Assembly (NCBI RefSeq): GCF_020404765.1 | Contig: NZ_JAIVEM010000140.1 | Span: forward strand, 310,001 to 374,000 | Reading direction: 5' to 3' | DNA length: 64,000 nt | Source of the DNA: Paenibacillus sp. BJ-4 | GTDB lineage: Bacteria; Bacillota; Bacilli; Paenibacillales; Paenibacillaceae | Shown here: piece after piece, positions 48,651-57,655 of the stretch | How positions within the stretch are numbered: position 1 is the stretch's first letter | Layout: each line of letters opens with the position of its first letter | The notes under the pieces: model-generated | The model's database searches: none | Told to the model about the DNA's origin: nothing | The model's input: the letters and a program-made list of their open reading frames with translations, nothing else | Translations under genes and position numbers: made by a program

Positions 48651-49889
48651 ATGAATTCACAGCAACACCAACGAGCTTTAGTATACAAATCTTTGTGGTA
48701 TGCCGGTCCTTGGATGCTTGCCTTAGGAGTGGTTCTGGTAGGTGCTAATTTGCGCGGTTCGATTACTTCTGTAGGGCCTCTGATCGGCTTGATTAAGGAT
48801 TCTTTGCATATCTCGAATACACTGAGCGGCTTAGTAACGACATTACCGCTGCTTGCTTTTGCATTATTGTCGCCTTTTGTAGCTCATCTGGCGCGTCGCT
48901 TCGGGTCACCCCGTGTTATTTTTACAGCTTTGCTGCTGTTAACCGCGGGTATCGTGGTGCGTTCCACGTTGGGAGTGACTGCATTATTTGCCGGAACAGC
49001 CATGCTGGGATTGGCTATTGCAGTGTGCAATGTTTTGCTGCCCAGTCTGATTAAAGAAGAGTTTCCCCGTAACAGTGGACTCATGACCGGCGTATATTCA
49101 GTATCCATGAATGTGGTCGCTGCAACAGCCTCCGGTCTGAGTATACCGCTCGCTTTGAACGCAGGTATGGGCTGGCGTGGTGCTTTGGGAATATGGGCGA
49201 TGATGGGTGTCATCGGTATTTTACTCTGGATTCCCCAGCTTCTCAAAACGCGCAAAACAGTTAATAAGGCGGCAATATCCGCCCGAACCGTCAATGTGTA
49301 TAAATCGTCTTTAGCCTGGAAGGTGACGCTGTTTATGGGGCTGCAATCTGCCCTGTTTTATGTCCCTGCCGCCTGGTTTCCCGAGATGATGAGTGGACAG
49401 GGAATGGATTCCGAGACTGCAGGATGGATGCTGTCCGTGTTGCAGTTTGCGCAAATGCCATTTACCTTTATTGTGCCGATTTGGGCAGCACGCTTGAAGG
49501 ATCAGCGGGTATTGGTTCTCATTATGGCTGTGCTGTATTTTATCGGTCTGGGCGGATTTTTGCTGGGGGCCACACAGTGGAGTGTGATTTGGGTCATTTG
49601 TATCGGTATAGCGGGTGGTTTTGCTTTTCCGTTAGTGATGATGTTCTTTAATTTGCGAACGAGGACACCGCAGCAGGCGGCAGAGCTGTCTGGCATGGCT
49701 CAATCCTTTGGTTATTTGCTGGCGGCGACGGGGCCAACGCTGTTCGGTTATTTGCATGATGCGACCCAAGGCTGGACGATTCCGCTGCTGCTGCTCTTGT
49801 GCCTGAGTGTTGTGCTTATGTTTACAGGGCTGGGCGCAGCGAGGAAACGATATGTCGGAGGCGAGGTGGATGATCAGACTGCAATTTGA
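48651..49889 (+). CDS. MFS transporter, CynX/NimT family
   Basis: A 412-residue MFS protein with 12 predicted helices. The first helix and loop VLVGANLRGSITSVGPLIGLI and the ARRFGSPRVIF loop are typical of the CynX/NimT group (cyanate or 2-nitroimidazole transport and many unknowns). The ATG at 48651 follows GGAGAATAGAGAG. A TTG fifteen bases earlier would remove the ribosome site. Its end overlaps the start of a winged-helix regulator, so the two are probably one unit. Substrate unknown. Confidence 0.85.
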   Translation: MNSQQHQRALVYKSLWYAGPWMLALGVVLVGANLRGSITSVGPLIGLIKDSLHISNTLSGLVTTLPLLAFALLSPFVAHLARRFGSPRVIFTALLLLTAGIVVRSTLGVTALFAGTAMLGLAIAVCNVLLPSLIKEEFPRNSGLMTGVYSVSMNVVAATASGLSIPLALNAGMGWRGALGIWAMMGVIGILLWIPQLLKTRKTVNKAAISARTVNVYKSSLAWKVTLFMGLQSALFYVPAAWFPEMMSGQGMDSETAGWMLSVLQFAQMPFTFIVPIWAARLKDQRVLVLIMAVLYFIGLGGFLLGATQWSVIWVICIGIAGGFAFPLVMMFFNLRTRTPQQAAELSGMAQSFGYLLAATGPTLFGYLHDATQGWTIPLLLLLCLSVVLMFTGLGAARKRYVGGEVDDQTAI

Positions 49890-51021
49890 TGCGGAGGGCT
49901 ACAGTGTAATCTGTGGTACAGAGCAGGTCATACTGCTGGCAAAAGAGTTTGCGCTGCTGCGTTTTCTCTATGATAACCGGAACCAGGTATTCACCCGCGA
50001 ACAGCTGTTGGATCGTGTATGGCCGCTGGAGTATCCGGTGGAGCGTACAGTGGATGATCATATCTATAGATTGCGCAAAAAACTCAAGTCATGGAATGTG
50101 TTCCGTATTCATACGGTTAGAGGGTATGGCTACAGCTTGACCCTGACTGACGTGCAGCGACCCAATCATCCGTCCTTGTACGATCAGGAGGTGCAGGACG
50201 CCGTGCATGGACTATTCCGGAAATATCAGCTGCTGGGGCAGGGCAATTCCATCGTAGCGCTGGCTGCCCAGCAGGAGCAGATGGGTTTTGAACTGTCTCC
50301 TTTTTATCAGATGTATACTCGGTTTGTGCAGGCCGATATATTGTGGTTTTTGGAACAGGAGGATTTTGCTCCCAGAGATCGAATATACTGGATGTTACTG
50401 CTATATACAGGTACAGCAGGGGTAACGGATCAGAAGCTTGCTCTATGTGAGCAGGTGCTTTCCAGTGGATTACTATCCAAAGAGCAGGAGAGGGAATTGC
50501 GTATTCTCAACATCCTTGAGGCTTATGTGGAGAATGGACAACCTGAACGCGCGCAGGAGGGTCTTCCGCTGGCTTTTGCAGTGATGGAGCGGGATGACCT
50601 CGATAAATTTGTGATGCCTGTTGCACTGATGGAGATGTACATGCATCTGGTTGCCAATCACATGGAAAAGGCTGCCGAACTGTCTGATCGTCTGGAAGGC
50701 ATGCTGTCGAAGGCTCCGTATTTGCGCGAACTGGGCCGTTATCGCCTGATGCGTGGACTTATGCTGTTGCGCACTGGAGATGTGGAAAACGCCGAGCGGC
50801 TCATGGATGAAGGGCTGGACACCCTGGATATGGCTAAACAGGAGTTGCTAAAAATCAAAGCGGTCTGTCAAATCCGTGGCTTCTTGAAGCTTTGTGGCAC
50901 CTACCCCATGCTGGAAGAAAAATATGCGGCTCGTTACGAACGACTTGATCAGGACAACGGTTTAACACTATATCGTCCTGCACTGAGGCGATGGCTGGAG
51001 CAGACACTTTCTGCAGTCTGA
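49870..51021 (+). CDS. Winged-helix (OmpR-type) DNA-binding protein with helical repeat C-terminus
   Basis: A 383-residue regulator. The N-terminal part (about 1-90) is an OmpR/PhoB winged helix, seen in LLAKEFALLRFLYDNRNQVFTREQL and, split here, RTVDDHIYRLRKKLKSW and IHTVRGYGYSL. There is no receiver domain. The rest (about 115-380) is alpha-helical with TPR-like pairs (RELRILNILEAYVENGQPERAQEG). The start at 49870 follows GGAGG by eight bases; an ATG at 49852 is a possible alternative. It overlaps the upstream MFS gene by 20 bases and may control it. Signal unknown. Confidence 0.75.
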   Translation: MIRLQFDAEGYSVICGTEQVILLAKEFALLRFLYDNRNQVFTREQLLDRVWPLEYPVERTVDDHIYRLRKKLKSWNVFRIHTVRGYGYSLTLTDVQRPNHPSLYDQEVQDAVHGLFRKYQLLGQGNSIVALAAQQEQMGFELSPFYQMYTRFVQADILWFLEQEDFAPRDRIYWMLLLYTGTAGVTDQKLALCEQVLSSGLLSKEQERELRILNILEAYVENGQPERAQEGLPLAFAVMERDDLDKFVMPVALMEMYMHLVANHMEKAAELSDRLEGMLSKAPYLRELGRYRLMRGLMLLRTGDVENAERLMDEGLDTLDMAKQELLKIKAVCQIRGFLKLCGTYPMLEEKYAARYERLDQDNGLTLYRPALRRWLEQTLSAV

Positions 51022-51113
51022 TATTTTTTGCTGTCTGATTTTCTTCTGATATAGGCCCGTTAGGATGTTCTTATTGCTAAAGAGGCAGAAAATTGAGAGC
51101 AGGGTGAGTAGAA

Positions 51114-52487
51114 ATGAAGGAGAAGAAAGAATTGCAATCCACGCCCAGCATTTGGCGCAATAGCCGTTTTACGCGAATGTTTGCGGCACACACAGCTGCC
51201 TCCTTTGGCGATTGGTTTGATGCTATCGCCATTCAGGTGCTTGTTGCTTATCGTTGGGAAGCTGATCCCATGCTGATTGCGCTGATTCCGGTAGTGATGG
51301 CGCTACCGGGTCTGCTGCTGGGCTCCATCGCAGGTACGTTAGCTGACCGAGTACACAAGGCCCGGCTGATGATCGGCTGCGATGCAGCTATCGCCTTATT
51401 GACGCTGGCGATTCTCGCCGTCCCAGGTCCGGCGTGGCTATTGCCTTTGCTGGGTTTGCGCGCGGCGGCTGGTGTATTCCAAATGCCGTCACAGCAAGGC
51501 TTGACCCGCACAGTAGTTGCCAGCGGTGACCTGTTTCGGGCGACCTCGCTGAACGGGCTGGTCAATCAGGCCTCCAAAGTGGCAGGGCCATTGCTGGGCG
51601 CCATGACCTTGACTGTGCTGTCCCCTCAGGCATGCATTATTCTAAATGCATTGCTGCGTCTCTGCTCGGGCCTGCTGCTGTGGCCGCTGCGCGGAATCGG
51701 CCCGGCGCTGGCCAGCACCGATCAGCAAGCAGCGGTTGCTGACGAGCAGCAAGAAAAGCTAGAAAAGCTGGCATTGCATGCAGCGCCTGAGGCTGGTGAT
51801 GCCAGGATGCGAGAGGAGCCTGTCCGCGCATCCGGCTTTCTCAGCCAATGGCGTGAGGGTTGGGCGTTCCTCTGGCGCACTCGAATGCTTTTGCATACGC
51901 TCATATTCGGGCTTTTCGGCTTGATCGCCATTCTCATGATTGACTACCAGTTTCCCACGCTGCTGCGAGTGCTCGCTCCGGGTAACGAATCACTGCTCGG
52001 CTGGCTGGTTTCAGCCATAGGGGCTGGCGCCGTCGGCTGCATGCTGGTGCTTAATCGCTTGAATCGCATAAGCGCAGGCTGGGGACTCGGTGGAGGCTAT
52101 GTGCTGGTTGGCGGAGCTATTGCCGCTTTGGGCTGGTCGCAACCGGGGACTGGTTTGCCCGTCCTGCTTATGATTGGGGCCACGCTAGGCGTGGGCAATG
52201 GCCTGTACATCATCACCCAGAATTACATATTACAAGCCAAAACCCCGGCTGATATGGTGGGGCGTGTCTTCGGTATCCAAAGCACCGTGATTGGAGCGAT
52301 CATGATCGTTTCGCCGCTTGCCGGTGGGTTATTGATTCGAATGGCAGGGGCAGGGACAGCTTTTGTCTGGATCGGGCTGACCGTTGGAGTCTTGGGATTG
52401 GCCGGACTACTGCTTCAATCCGTCATTTGGCGAGAACCCCTCGCTGATTCCAGCCTTGCTCCAGAACAGAATGTCGACCTTGCCTAG
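51114..52487 (+). CDS. MFS transporter, DHA3 (macrolide-efflux-like) family
   Basis: A 457-residue MFS protein of the group of MefA-like exporters: RNSRFTRMFAAHTAASFGDWFDAIAI at the start, split as RNSRFTRMFAAHTAASFG and DWFDAIAIQVLV, then GTLADRVHKARLMIGCD. A central acidic loop (about 200-240) separates the two halves. VGRVFGIQSTVIGAIMI lies near the C-terminus. GGGTGAGTAGAA precedes the ATG. It follows the winged-helix regulator by 92 bases on the same strand. The exported compound is unknown. Confidence 0.83.
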   Translation: MKEKKELQSTPSIWRNSRFTRMFAAHTAASFGDWFDAIAIQVLVAYRWEADPMLIALIPVVMALPGLLLGSIAGTLADRVHKARLMIGCDAAIALLTLAILAVPGPAWLLPLLGLRAAAGVFQMPSQQGLTRTVVASGDLFRATSLNGLVNQASKVAGPLLGAMTLTVLSPQACIILNALLRLCSGLLLWPLRGIGPALASTDQQAAVADEQQEKLEKLALHAAPEAGDARMREEPVRASGFLSQWREGWAFLWRTRMLLHTLIFGLFGLIAILMIDYQFPTLLRVLAPGNESLLGWLVSAIGAGAVGCMLVLNRLNRISAGWGLGGGYVLVGGAIAALGWSQPGTGLPVLLMIGATLGVGNGLYIITQNYILQAKTPADMVGRVFGIQSTVIGAIMIVSPLAGGLLIRMAGAGTAFVWIGLTVGVLGLAGLLLQSVIWREPLADSSLAPEQNVDLA

Positions 52488-52538
52488 TAGGCTTGTTTCA
52501 AGTTCTGAAATTCCTAATTTACCATAGGGGGAATAGTA

Positions 52539-53126
52539 ATGAGTCAACAAACTTCAACTACAGCGCCTGTGGCGCGATTGCTTGAAGGATCACGCGTTTA
52601 CTTGCGTCCCATTCAGGTGGAAGACACTGAGCTATACTATAATACGTTGTTCCATCCCGATGTGCGGAGACTGACAGGCACACAGCGCAGTTTTACCAAG
52701 GATCAAATTGCACGTTATATCGAGGCTAAGGGGCAGGATACCTCAAGCCTGCTGCTTTTGATTGCGCTTCACGAAGATGATTGTGTCATTGGGGATATAG
52801 CCCTGCAGGATATGGACAGCTTGAACCGCAGTGCCAATATCCGTATTGCTATCAATGAACAAGGAAATCAGGGTAAAGGCTACGGCACTGAAGCGCTTGT
52901 ACTCATGCTGGGTTACGGATTCGGAATCTGCAACCTGCATCGGATTGAGCTGAATGTATTTGATTATAATGAACGGGCTATTCGCTGCTATGAAAAAGTA
53001 GGCTTTCAGCGTGAAGGTGTGCAAAGGGATGCTTTATTCTACAATCATGAATACCATGATTCGATCCTGATGAGTATGCTGAATCATGAATACCGCGACA
53101 GATATGTAAAAAAAGCAGAAAATTGA
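52539..53126 (+). CDS. GNAT N-acetyltransferase, RimJ/RimL type
   Basis: A 195-residue acetyl-CoA-dependent acetyltransferase. Motifs: GSRVYLRPIQVEDTELYYN at the start, IGDIALQDMDSLNRSANIRI, and the acetyl-CoA loop QGNQGKGYGTEALVLMLGYG (about 106-125), then NLHRIELNVFDYNERAIRCYEKVGF, given here as NLHRIELNVFDYNERAI. Such proteins acetylate ribosomal proteins, antibiotics or small amines. AGGGGGAATAGT precedes the ATG. Substrate unknown. Confidence 0.87.
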   Translation: MSQQTSTTAPVARLLEGSRVYLRPIQVEDTELYYNTLFHPDVRRLTGTQRSFTKDQIARYIEAKGQDTSSLLLLIALHEDDCVIGDIALQDMDSLNRSANIRIAINEQGNQGKGYGTEALVLMLGYGFGICNLHRIELNVFDYNERAIRCYEKVGFQREGVQRDALFYNHEYHDSILMSMLNHEYRDRYVKKAEN

Positions 53127-53229
53127 TTCAACTCGTTTACACGGGTTTATAGAAGAGATATAATAAATTATATAGATGTTCATTTGCGCGAACTTGACCG
53201 ACAACATCAAATGATAATGAATTACCGGA

Positions 53230-53255
53230 GGAGCCTGTCACCAAGGCTCCTTTTT
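53230..53255 (+). terminator. Terminator in the 314-base gap before the CPA2 antiporter
   Basis: GGAGCCT (53230-53236) pairs with AGGCTCC (53244-53250), followed by TTTTT. The rest of the gap 53127-53440 shows no credible gene. Confidence 0.8.
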
Positions 53256-53440
53256 GTATTTTTTTGGGGAACCTGCGCTGTACTACAGGTTGCCCTTTTT
53301 ATTTTGTCAGGATTATTATGTTCCAGGTCAGACACATATTTTGCACGTTTATTTTGCATTTTATGACTATAGGGGTGTGTTGAAATTCAAGATGATGCGC
53401 AAATGAGCCCGAAAACTTAAATAAAGGAGGTTATCAGCCT

Positions 53441-54631
53441 ATGCAATTTATACTATATCTTCTGCTGATTCTGCTGTTCACAAAAGTCGCAGGTCATCTG
53501 TCAGTCCGACTCGGCCAACCCGCAGTGTTAGGGAAGCTGATCGCGGGGATCGTGCTGGGTCCAGCCGTATTAGGATGGGTTCAGAGTGATACGCTGATTC
53601 ATGATATGTCTGAGATCGGCGTGCTGCTGCTGATGTTCATTGCCGGACTGGAGACTGACCTGGATCAGCTTCGACGTAACTGGAAACCTGCGGTAGCGGT
53701 GGCGGTCGGAGGTATTATTTTACCGCTGGTTTGCGGTTTTGGTGTAGGGGAAGCCTTTGGATTCACGGTACATGAAGGGTGGTTTCTCGGGGTTATCCTG
53801 AGTGCCACTTCTGTAAGTATTACGGTGCAGGTGCTTAAGGATATGAACAAGCTAAATACCCGGGAAGGCTCGACCATTTTGGGTGCGGCTGTGCTGGATG
53901 ATGTGCTTGTTGTGGTGTTGCTTGCAGTGCTGATGAGTGTGTTCGGTATGGGCGGGCAAGAGATGTCGCTCGGGCTTCTCGTCGGCAAAAAATTAATCTT
54001 CTTCGTCGGAGCTATTCTGGGAGGATGGTTGGTTGTTCCGTGGATTATGAAAATACTTGCTCCACTAAAAGTGACTGAAGCAGTCATCACGGCTGCACTG
54101 ATTATCTGCTTTGGATTTGCGTATTTTGCTGATGTGTTGGGGATGGCAGGGATTATCGGAGCCTTCGCAGCCGGAATTTCCATCGCACAAACAGGCTATA
54201 AGCACGTCGTCGAGGAAAAGATGGAGCCCATCGCTTATTCCATTTTTGTTCCTGTGTTTTTTGTCAGTATTGGTTTAAATGTTTCCTTTGAGGGAGTTGG
54301 ACAGCAGCTTGGATTTGTTGTTGCCTTGACACTGATTGCACTGGTGACAAAGCTGATCGGGGGAGGCATTGGTGCACGGCTGACGGGCTTTGATAACCGT
54401 TCTTCGCTTGCAATCGGCTCCGGGATGATATCGCGTGGTGAAGTCGCGCTTATTATCGCAGCTACCGGTCTGCAGACGGGTCTGTTGGCACAGCAATATT
54501 TTACATCGGTGATTATTGCCGTTATTTTGACGACCTTGGCTGCGCCTCCGATTCTCAAGCTATGTTTTAGCGATAAAAAGGAATCTTCCCTTCACGAACC
54601 GAAGAAGAAGGTTGGTGTCAACAAGTCATAA
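53441..54631 (+). CDS. CPA2-family cation/proton antiporter
   Basis: A 396-residue membrane protein with about 12 helices of the KefB/NapA/GerN group. The conserved stretches are QPAVLGKLIAGIVLGPAVLG, MSEIGVLLLMFIAGLETDL (about 55-73), GAAVLDDVLVVVLLAVL with the transport Asp pair, and FFVSIGLNVSF. There is no C-terminal TrkA domain. It should exchange sodium or potassium for protons. AAAGGAGG precedes the ATG. Single gene. Confidence 0.88.
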   Translation: MQFILYLLLILLFTKVAGHLSVRLGQPAVLGKLIAGIVLGPAVLGWVQSDTLIHDMSEIGVLLLMFIAGLETDLDQLRRNWKPAVAVAVGGIILPLVCGFGVGEAFGFTVHEGWFLGVILSATSVSITVQVLKDMNKLNTREGSTILGAAVLDDVLVVVLLAVLMSVFGMGGQEMSLGLLVGKKLIFFVGAILGGWLVVPWIMKILAPLKVTEAVITAALIICFGFAYFADVLGMAGIIGAFAAGISIAQTGYKHVVEEKMEPIAYSIFVPVFFVSIGLNVSFEGVGQQLGFVVALTLIALVTKLIGGGIGARLTGFDNRSSLAIGSGMISRGEVALIIAATGLQTGLLAQQYFTSVIIAVILTTLAAPPILKLCFSDKKESSLHEPKKKVGVNKS

Positions 54632-54677
54632 CGAAAGACCCTTCGGGTTCATATTCTCATAGTACGTATGGATAGAT

Positions 54678-54710
54678 AGTCCGATTTAGAGTAAAATCAG
54701 ACTTTTTCAT
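54678..54710 (+). terminator. Terminator of the CPA2 gene
   Basis: AGTC-c-GATTT pairs with AAATC-a-GACT (one mismatch), then TTTTT. Confidence 0.65.
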
Positions 54711-54775
54711 ATCAGCATGAGAAAGTGAGCGGAGGGTCTTTTTTATGTTTAAATGTGCTGCCAAGATGCGGAGAA

Positions 54776-55411
54776 TTAGGACTCGGATACCACTGTAAAA
54801 CGTTGATTCAGATGTTGTGGCTTTTCAATTTCGTCGACCACAGCTACTGCATAATCTTCATAGCTGACATAGCTTGCACCTTTGGAATTAACCAACAGTG
54901 TGTCTTTTCCTACTTGATAAGAGCCTGTGCGTTTGCCCAGAGCAAATTCAGCAGAAGGGCTGATGAAAGTCCAATTCAGGTCACTGGTGCCACGCAGAAT
55001 TTCCAGGTTTTTTCCCTGATTATGTGCTGTTGGATATACGAAATCCGGGAAATTAGGAGTATCTTTTACCAAAAGGGTGTGGGATTCGTCAGTAAACAAG
55101 CTGCCTGCACCACCTACCACAATCAGCCGTGTACCGGACACATTACGCAGCGCTTCAATCAGTACGTTACCTGCGTCTACATGCAGATGCTCTTGTCCAA
55201 ATGGGGCGCCAAAAGCGTTAACAACTACGTCAAAACCTTTCAGATCATCTGTTTTCAGATCAAAAACGTCTTTTTGTACCACAGTGGCACGATTGTCTGC
55301 TACTTTAGCCGGGTCGCGAACGATTGCGGTTGCTTCGTGTCCTCTGTCCGATGCTTCTTTTATAATATTTCTTCCTGCTTTACCGCTTGCACCAATAACT
55401 GCAATTTTCAT
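54776..55411 (-). CDS. NAD(P)-binding NmrA/YwnB-like oxidoreductase
   Basis: A 211-residue Rossmann-fold protein: IAVIGASGKAGRNIIKEASDRG (given here as IAVIGASGKAGRN, residues 3-15), VVNAFGAP, LIVVGGAGSLF and FISPSAEF. It lacks the YxxxK pair of classical short-chain dehydrogenases and fits the NmrA-like, YwnB/YhfK-type atypical SDRs. The start at 55411 has GGAGG in front; the longer frame is upstream of the ribosome site. A 19-base palindrome in the divergent gap may be its operator. Such genes are often induced by quinones or electrophiles. Confidence 0.84.
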   Translation of the reverse strand: MKIAVIGASGKAGRNIIKEASDRGHEATAIVRDPAKVADNRATVVQKDVFDLKTDDLKGFDVVVNAFGAPFGQEHLHVDAGNVLIEALRNVSGTRLIVVGGAGSLFTDESHTLLVKDTPNFPDFVYPTAHNQGKNLEILRGTSDLNWTFISPSAEFALGKRTGSYQVGKDTLLVNSKGASYVSYEDYAVAVVDEIEKPQHLNQRFTVVSES

Positions 55412-55494
55412 AATAGAAAGCCTCCTATAAATATAATTTGGTTGTATCATTCATTTAATCGTAAATGCATCCTGTTCATTCACGAACTTTAATA

Positions 55495-55513
55495 TGTAAC
55501 TATTATAGTTACA
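55495..55513. promoter_or_regulatory. Palindromic operator TGTAACTA-TTA-TAGTTACA
   Basis: A perfect 8-bp inverted repeat with a 3-base centre between the divergent NmrA-like and esterase genes. The form resembles sites of HxlR (DUF24) or MarR-type redox regulators; no such regulator gene is in the window. Confidence 0.6.
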
Positions 55514-55621
55514 AAATGAAATGAAAGTCAAGCGCCTCCACCAAGCCAGCTAAAATCCTTCGATTGGAAAGAGCGGAACTCGTTTAAGTATATAAAGACA
55601 AGACAGGAAGGGAGACTCGAT

Positions 55622-56575
55622 ATGAGTAAAAAAATACAGCTTGAGCCTGCAGCACAAAAATTTGCAGACGATAATGCCAAACCTCCGTTTCTGTATGATT
55701 TGGGTCCAGAAAAAGGACGTGAAACGGTCAATGAGGTTCAATCCGGTCCAGCGGACAAGCCTACCGCCGATATGGAGGACCTGTCGATTCCCGGTGGCCC
55801 AAGCGGTGAGGTACAGATCAGAATGGTTCGCCCGCAACAGGTGACAGGCGATCTGCCGGTCATTGTATATGTCCACGGAGCAGGCTGGGTATTCGGGAAT
55901 GCTCATACGCATGATCGTCTGATCCGTGAATTGGCAGTGGGTACACAGGCAGCTGTTGTATTCCCGGAATACAGCTTGTCACCTGAAGCCAAATACCCGA
56001 CGGCGATTGAGGAAATCTACGCAGTCGTTCAATGGGTGGCACAGCATGGACGCGAGCATGGGCTGAAACCCGATACGTTGACGATAGCTGGAGACAGTGT
56101 CGGCGGTAACATGACCGCAGCCGTAACCCTGCTGGCGAAGGAGCGCAGCGGCCCTTCCATCCGGCAGCAGCTGTTATTTTACCCGGTGACGGACGCTTCT
56201 TTTGATACAGAATCGTATCAGGCGTTCGCCACAGGATATTTCCTGAGCCGCGAGGGAATGCAATGGTTCTGGGATCAATATACGACTGATCCCAACGAAC
56301 GAGCGCAGATCACGGCATCCCCGCTGCGCGCAACCACAGACCAGCTCAAGGGGCTGCCACGTGCGCTGGTCATTACAGGCGAGGCTGACGTGTTGCGTGA
56401 TGAAGGCGAGGCGTATGCGAGCAAGCTCCGTGAAGCGGGGGTAGATGTGACCGCTGTACGCTTTCAGGGCATCATTCATGACTTCGTGATGCTGAACCCG
56501 TTGGCGGAAACCGCGGCAAAGCGCGGTGCGATCACGCTCGCTACCTCGTGGCTGCGTGAAGGCTTTGAGGGCTAG
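55622..56575 (+). CDS. Alpha/beta-hydrolase, hormone-sensitive-lipase-like esterase
   Basis: A 317-residue cytoplasmic esterase. The oxyanion-hole motif is VHGAGWVFGN (a HGGGW variant, about 83-92), and the nucleophile elbow is GDSVGGN (Ser about 161). The catalytic Asp lies in TGEADVLRDEG and the His in GIIHDFVML. This is the layout of HSL/Aes-type enzymes that cleave short acyl esters. GGAAGGGAG precedes the ATG. Single gene with a terminator. Substrate unknown. Confidence 0.87.
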   Translation: MSKKIQLEPAAQKFADDNAKPPFLYDLGPEKGRETVNEVQSGPADKPTADMEDLSIPGGPSGEVQIRMVRPQQVTGDLPVIVYVHGAGWVFGNAHTHDRLIRELAVGTQAAVVFPEYSLSPEAKYPTAIEEIYAVVQWVAQHGREHGLKPDTLTIAGDSVGGNMTAAVTLLAKERSGPSIRQQLLFYPVTDASFDTESYQAFATGYFLSREGMQWFWDQYTTDPNERAQITASPLRATTDQLKGLPRALVITGEADVLRDEGEAYASKLREAGVDVTAVRFQGIIHDFVMLNPLAETAAKRGAITLATSWLREGFEG

Positions 56576-56636
56576 CACAATATAAGGCTTTTTATGGCGC
56601 TGAAGTATGATGTGATCTATTTCTGTTAAGGACTAA

Positions 56637-56680
56637 GGCTGTTTTCCCGAATGTATTTATGGTCGGGAGGACAGCTTTTT
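56637..56680 (+). terminator. Terminator of the esterase gene
   Basis: GCTGTTTTCCCGA pairs with TCGGGAGGACAGC (56663-56675, two G-U pairs), then TTTTT. Confidence 0.78.
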
Positions 56681-56788
56681 ATATATGCCTAAAAATGAAA
56701 CCGCTTCACGTTTGTTGAATAGAGTGATAATATAAAATTTGAAAGATTTGACCGACATTTTAGCCTAGGGATCTAAGGGGGATCATCC

Positions 56789-57346
56789 ATGCCATTTCAG
56801 GGACAACGCATTTTGCCTGCTGCTAAGCAAATGAAGCAACTGGAGGGCATTTTGGACAGCTCCTACGAGTATGCTGTTTTTCTGGACACACATGTAGCGC
56901 AGCTTCGCAGCCTGTATCAGCTAGCCAGGAGTCGGAACAAGCAGATGCTTTTACATGCTGATCTGGTGCAAGGCTTGAAGAATGATGAATATGCTACAGA
57001 ATATTTGTGTCAGGAGATTAAGCCGTTTGGAATCATCTCTACCCGGTCTGGAGTGATTGCAACTGCTAAAAAGAAGGGAATCCTTGCGGTTCAGCGGGTG
57101 TTCCTGCTTGATACAATTGCGCTGGAAAAAAGCTACGCGCTGGTGGAAAAGACACGACCCGATTACATTGAAGTGCTGCCCGGCATTGTTCCGCCAATGA
57201 TTAAAGAGGTCAGTGAACGTACGGGTATTCCCATATTGGCGGGTGGACTGATTCGTACCCCGGAGGATGTGGAAGCGGCTCTTGCCGCCGGAGCTACAGC
57301 AGTAACGACATCGAATAAACAGCTATTCGAGCATTATAAGCAATAA
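56789..57346 (+). CDS. glpP: Glycerol-3-phosphate responsive antiterminator
   Basis: A 185-residue TIM-barrel-like RNA-binding protein of the GlpP family: FLDTHVAQLRSL, MLLHADLVQGLKNDEYA, FGIISTRSGVIATAKK, QRVFLLDT and DYIEVLPGIVP with AGGLIRTPEDV. GlpP bound to glycerol-3-phosphate stops terminators in glp leaders from forming. AAGGGGGATC precedes the ATG. It lies directly before glpD, whose leader carries such a terminator. glpF and glpK are not next to it here, unlike the B. subtilis cluster. Confidence 0.93.
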   Translation: MPFQGQRILPAAKQMKQLEGILDSSYEYAVFLDTHVAQLRSLYQLARSRNKQMLLHADLVQGLKNDEYATEYLCQEIKPFGIISTRSGVIATAKKKGILAVQRVFLLDTIALEKSYALVEKTRPDYIEVLPGIVPPMIKEVSERTGIPILAGGLIRTPEDVEAALAAGATAVTTSNKQLFEHYKQ

Positions 57347-57477
57347 TTGTATTAAATGAGTATCATGACATCATAACAGGAGATTCCAATTGCCGAGTGA
57401 GGACGTGCGAAGCTTTATAGCGGCTGGAAAAAAGTTGTTCATGCCGCAATGGCGTTCAAGTAGCAGGCAGATTTCCC

Positions 57478-57592
57478 TTTTCATCGTGTACAGTGTGTGC
57501 TACGATATGGATAAGTTAATACTCGTCAGGAGATTTGGAGAGACCATGAACCGCTCGGCATGCGCCGCAGCGATGTTCGTGGTCTTTTTTTG
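57478..57592 (+). promoter_or_regulatory. glpD promoter and GlpP-controlled leader terminator
   Basis: TTTTCA (57478-57483), a 17-base spacer and TACGAT (57501-57506) form a likely promoter. The leader then folds into an 11-bp stem, 57541-57551 with 57575-57585 (one G-U), followed by seven T. This is the arrangement of the B. subtilis glpD leader, where GlpP with glycerol-3-phosphate allows read-through. The region 57347-57655 contains no gene. Confidence 0.8.
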
Positions 57593-57655
57593 TATCTTTG
57601 ATGATTGGGTTGGCCGATCGCATCGTGAATATATACAAAGCTGGAGGGATAGATG

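Noticed and set aside
53184..53366. A 60-codon frame with a hydrophobic stretch between the GNAT and antiporter genes
   Set aside because: It contains a clear terminator hairpin and has no ribosome site.
54725..55492. A 255-codon plus-strand frame opposite the NmrA-like gene
   Set aside because: It is a Cys/Phe-rich mirror frame of a clear coding sequence and has no ribosome site.
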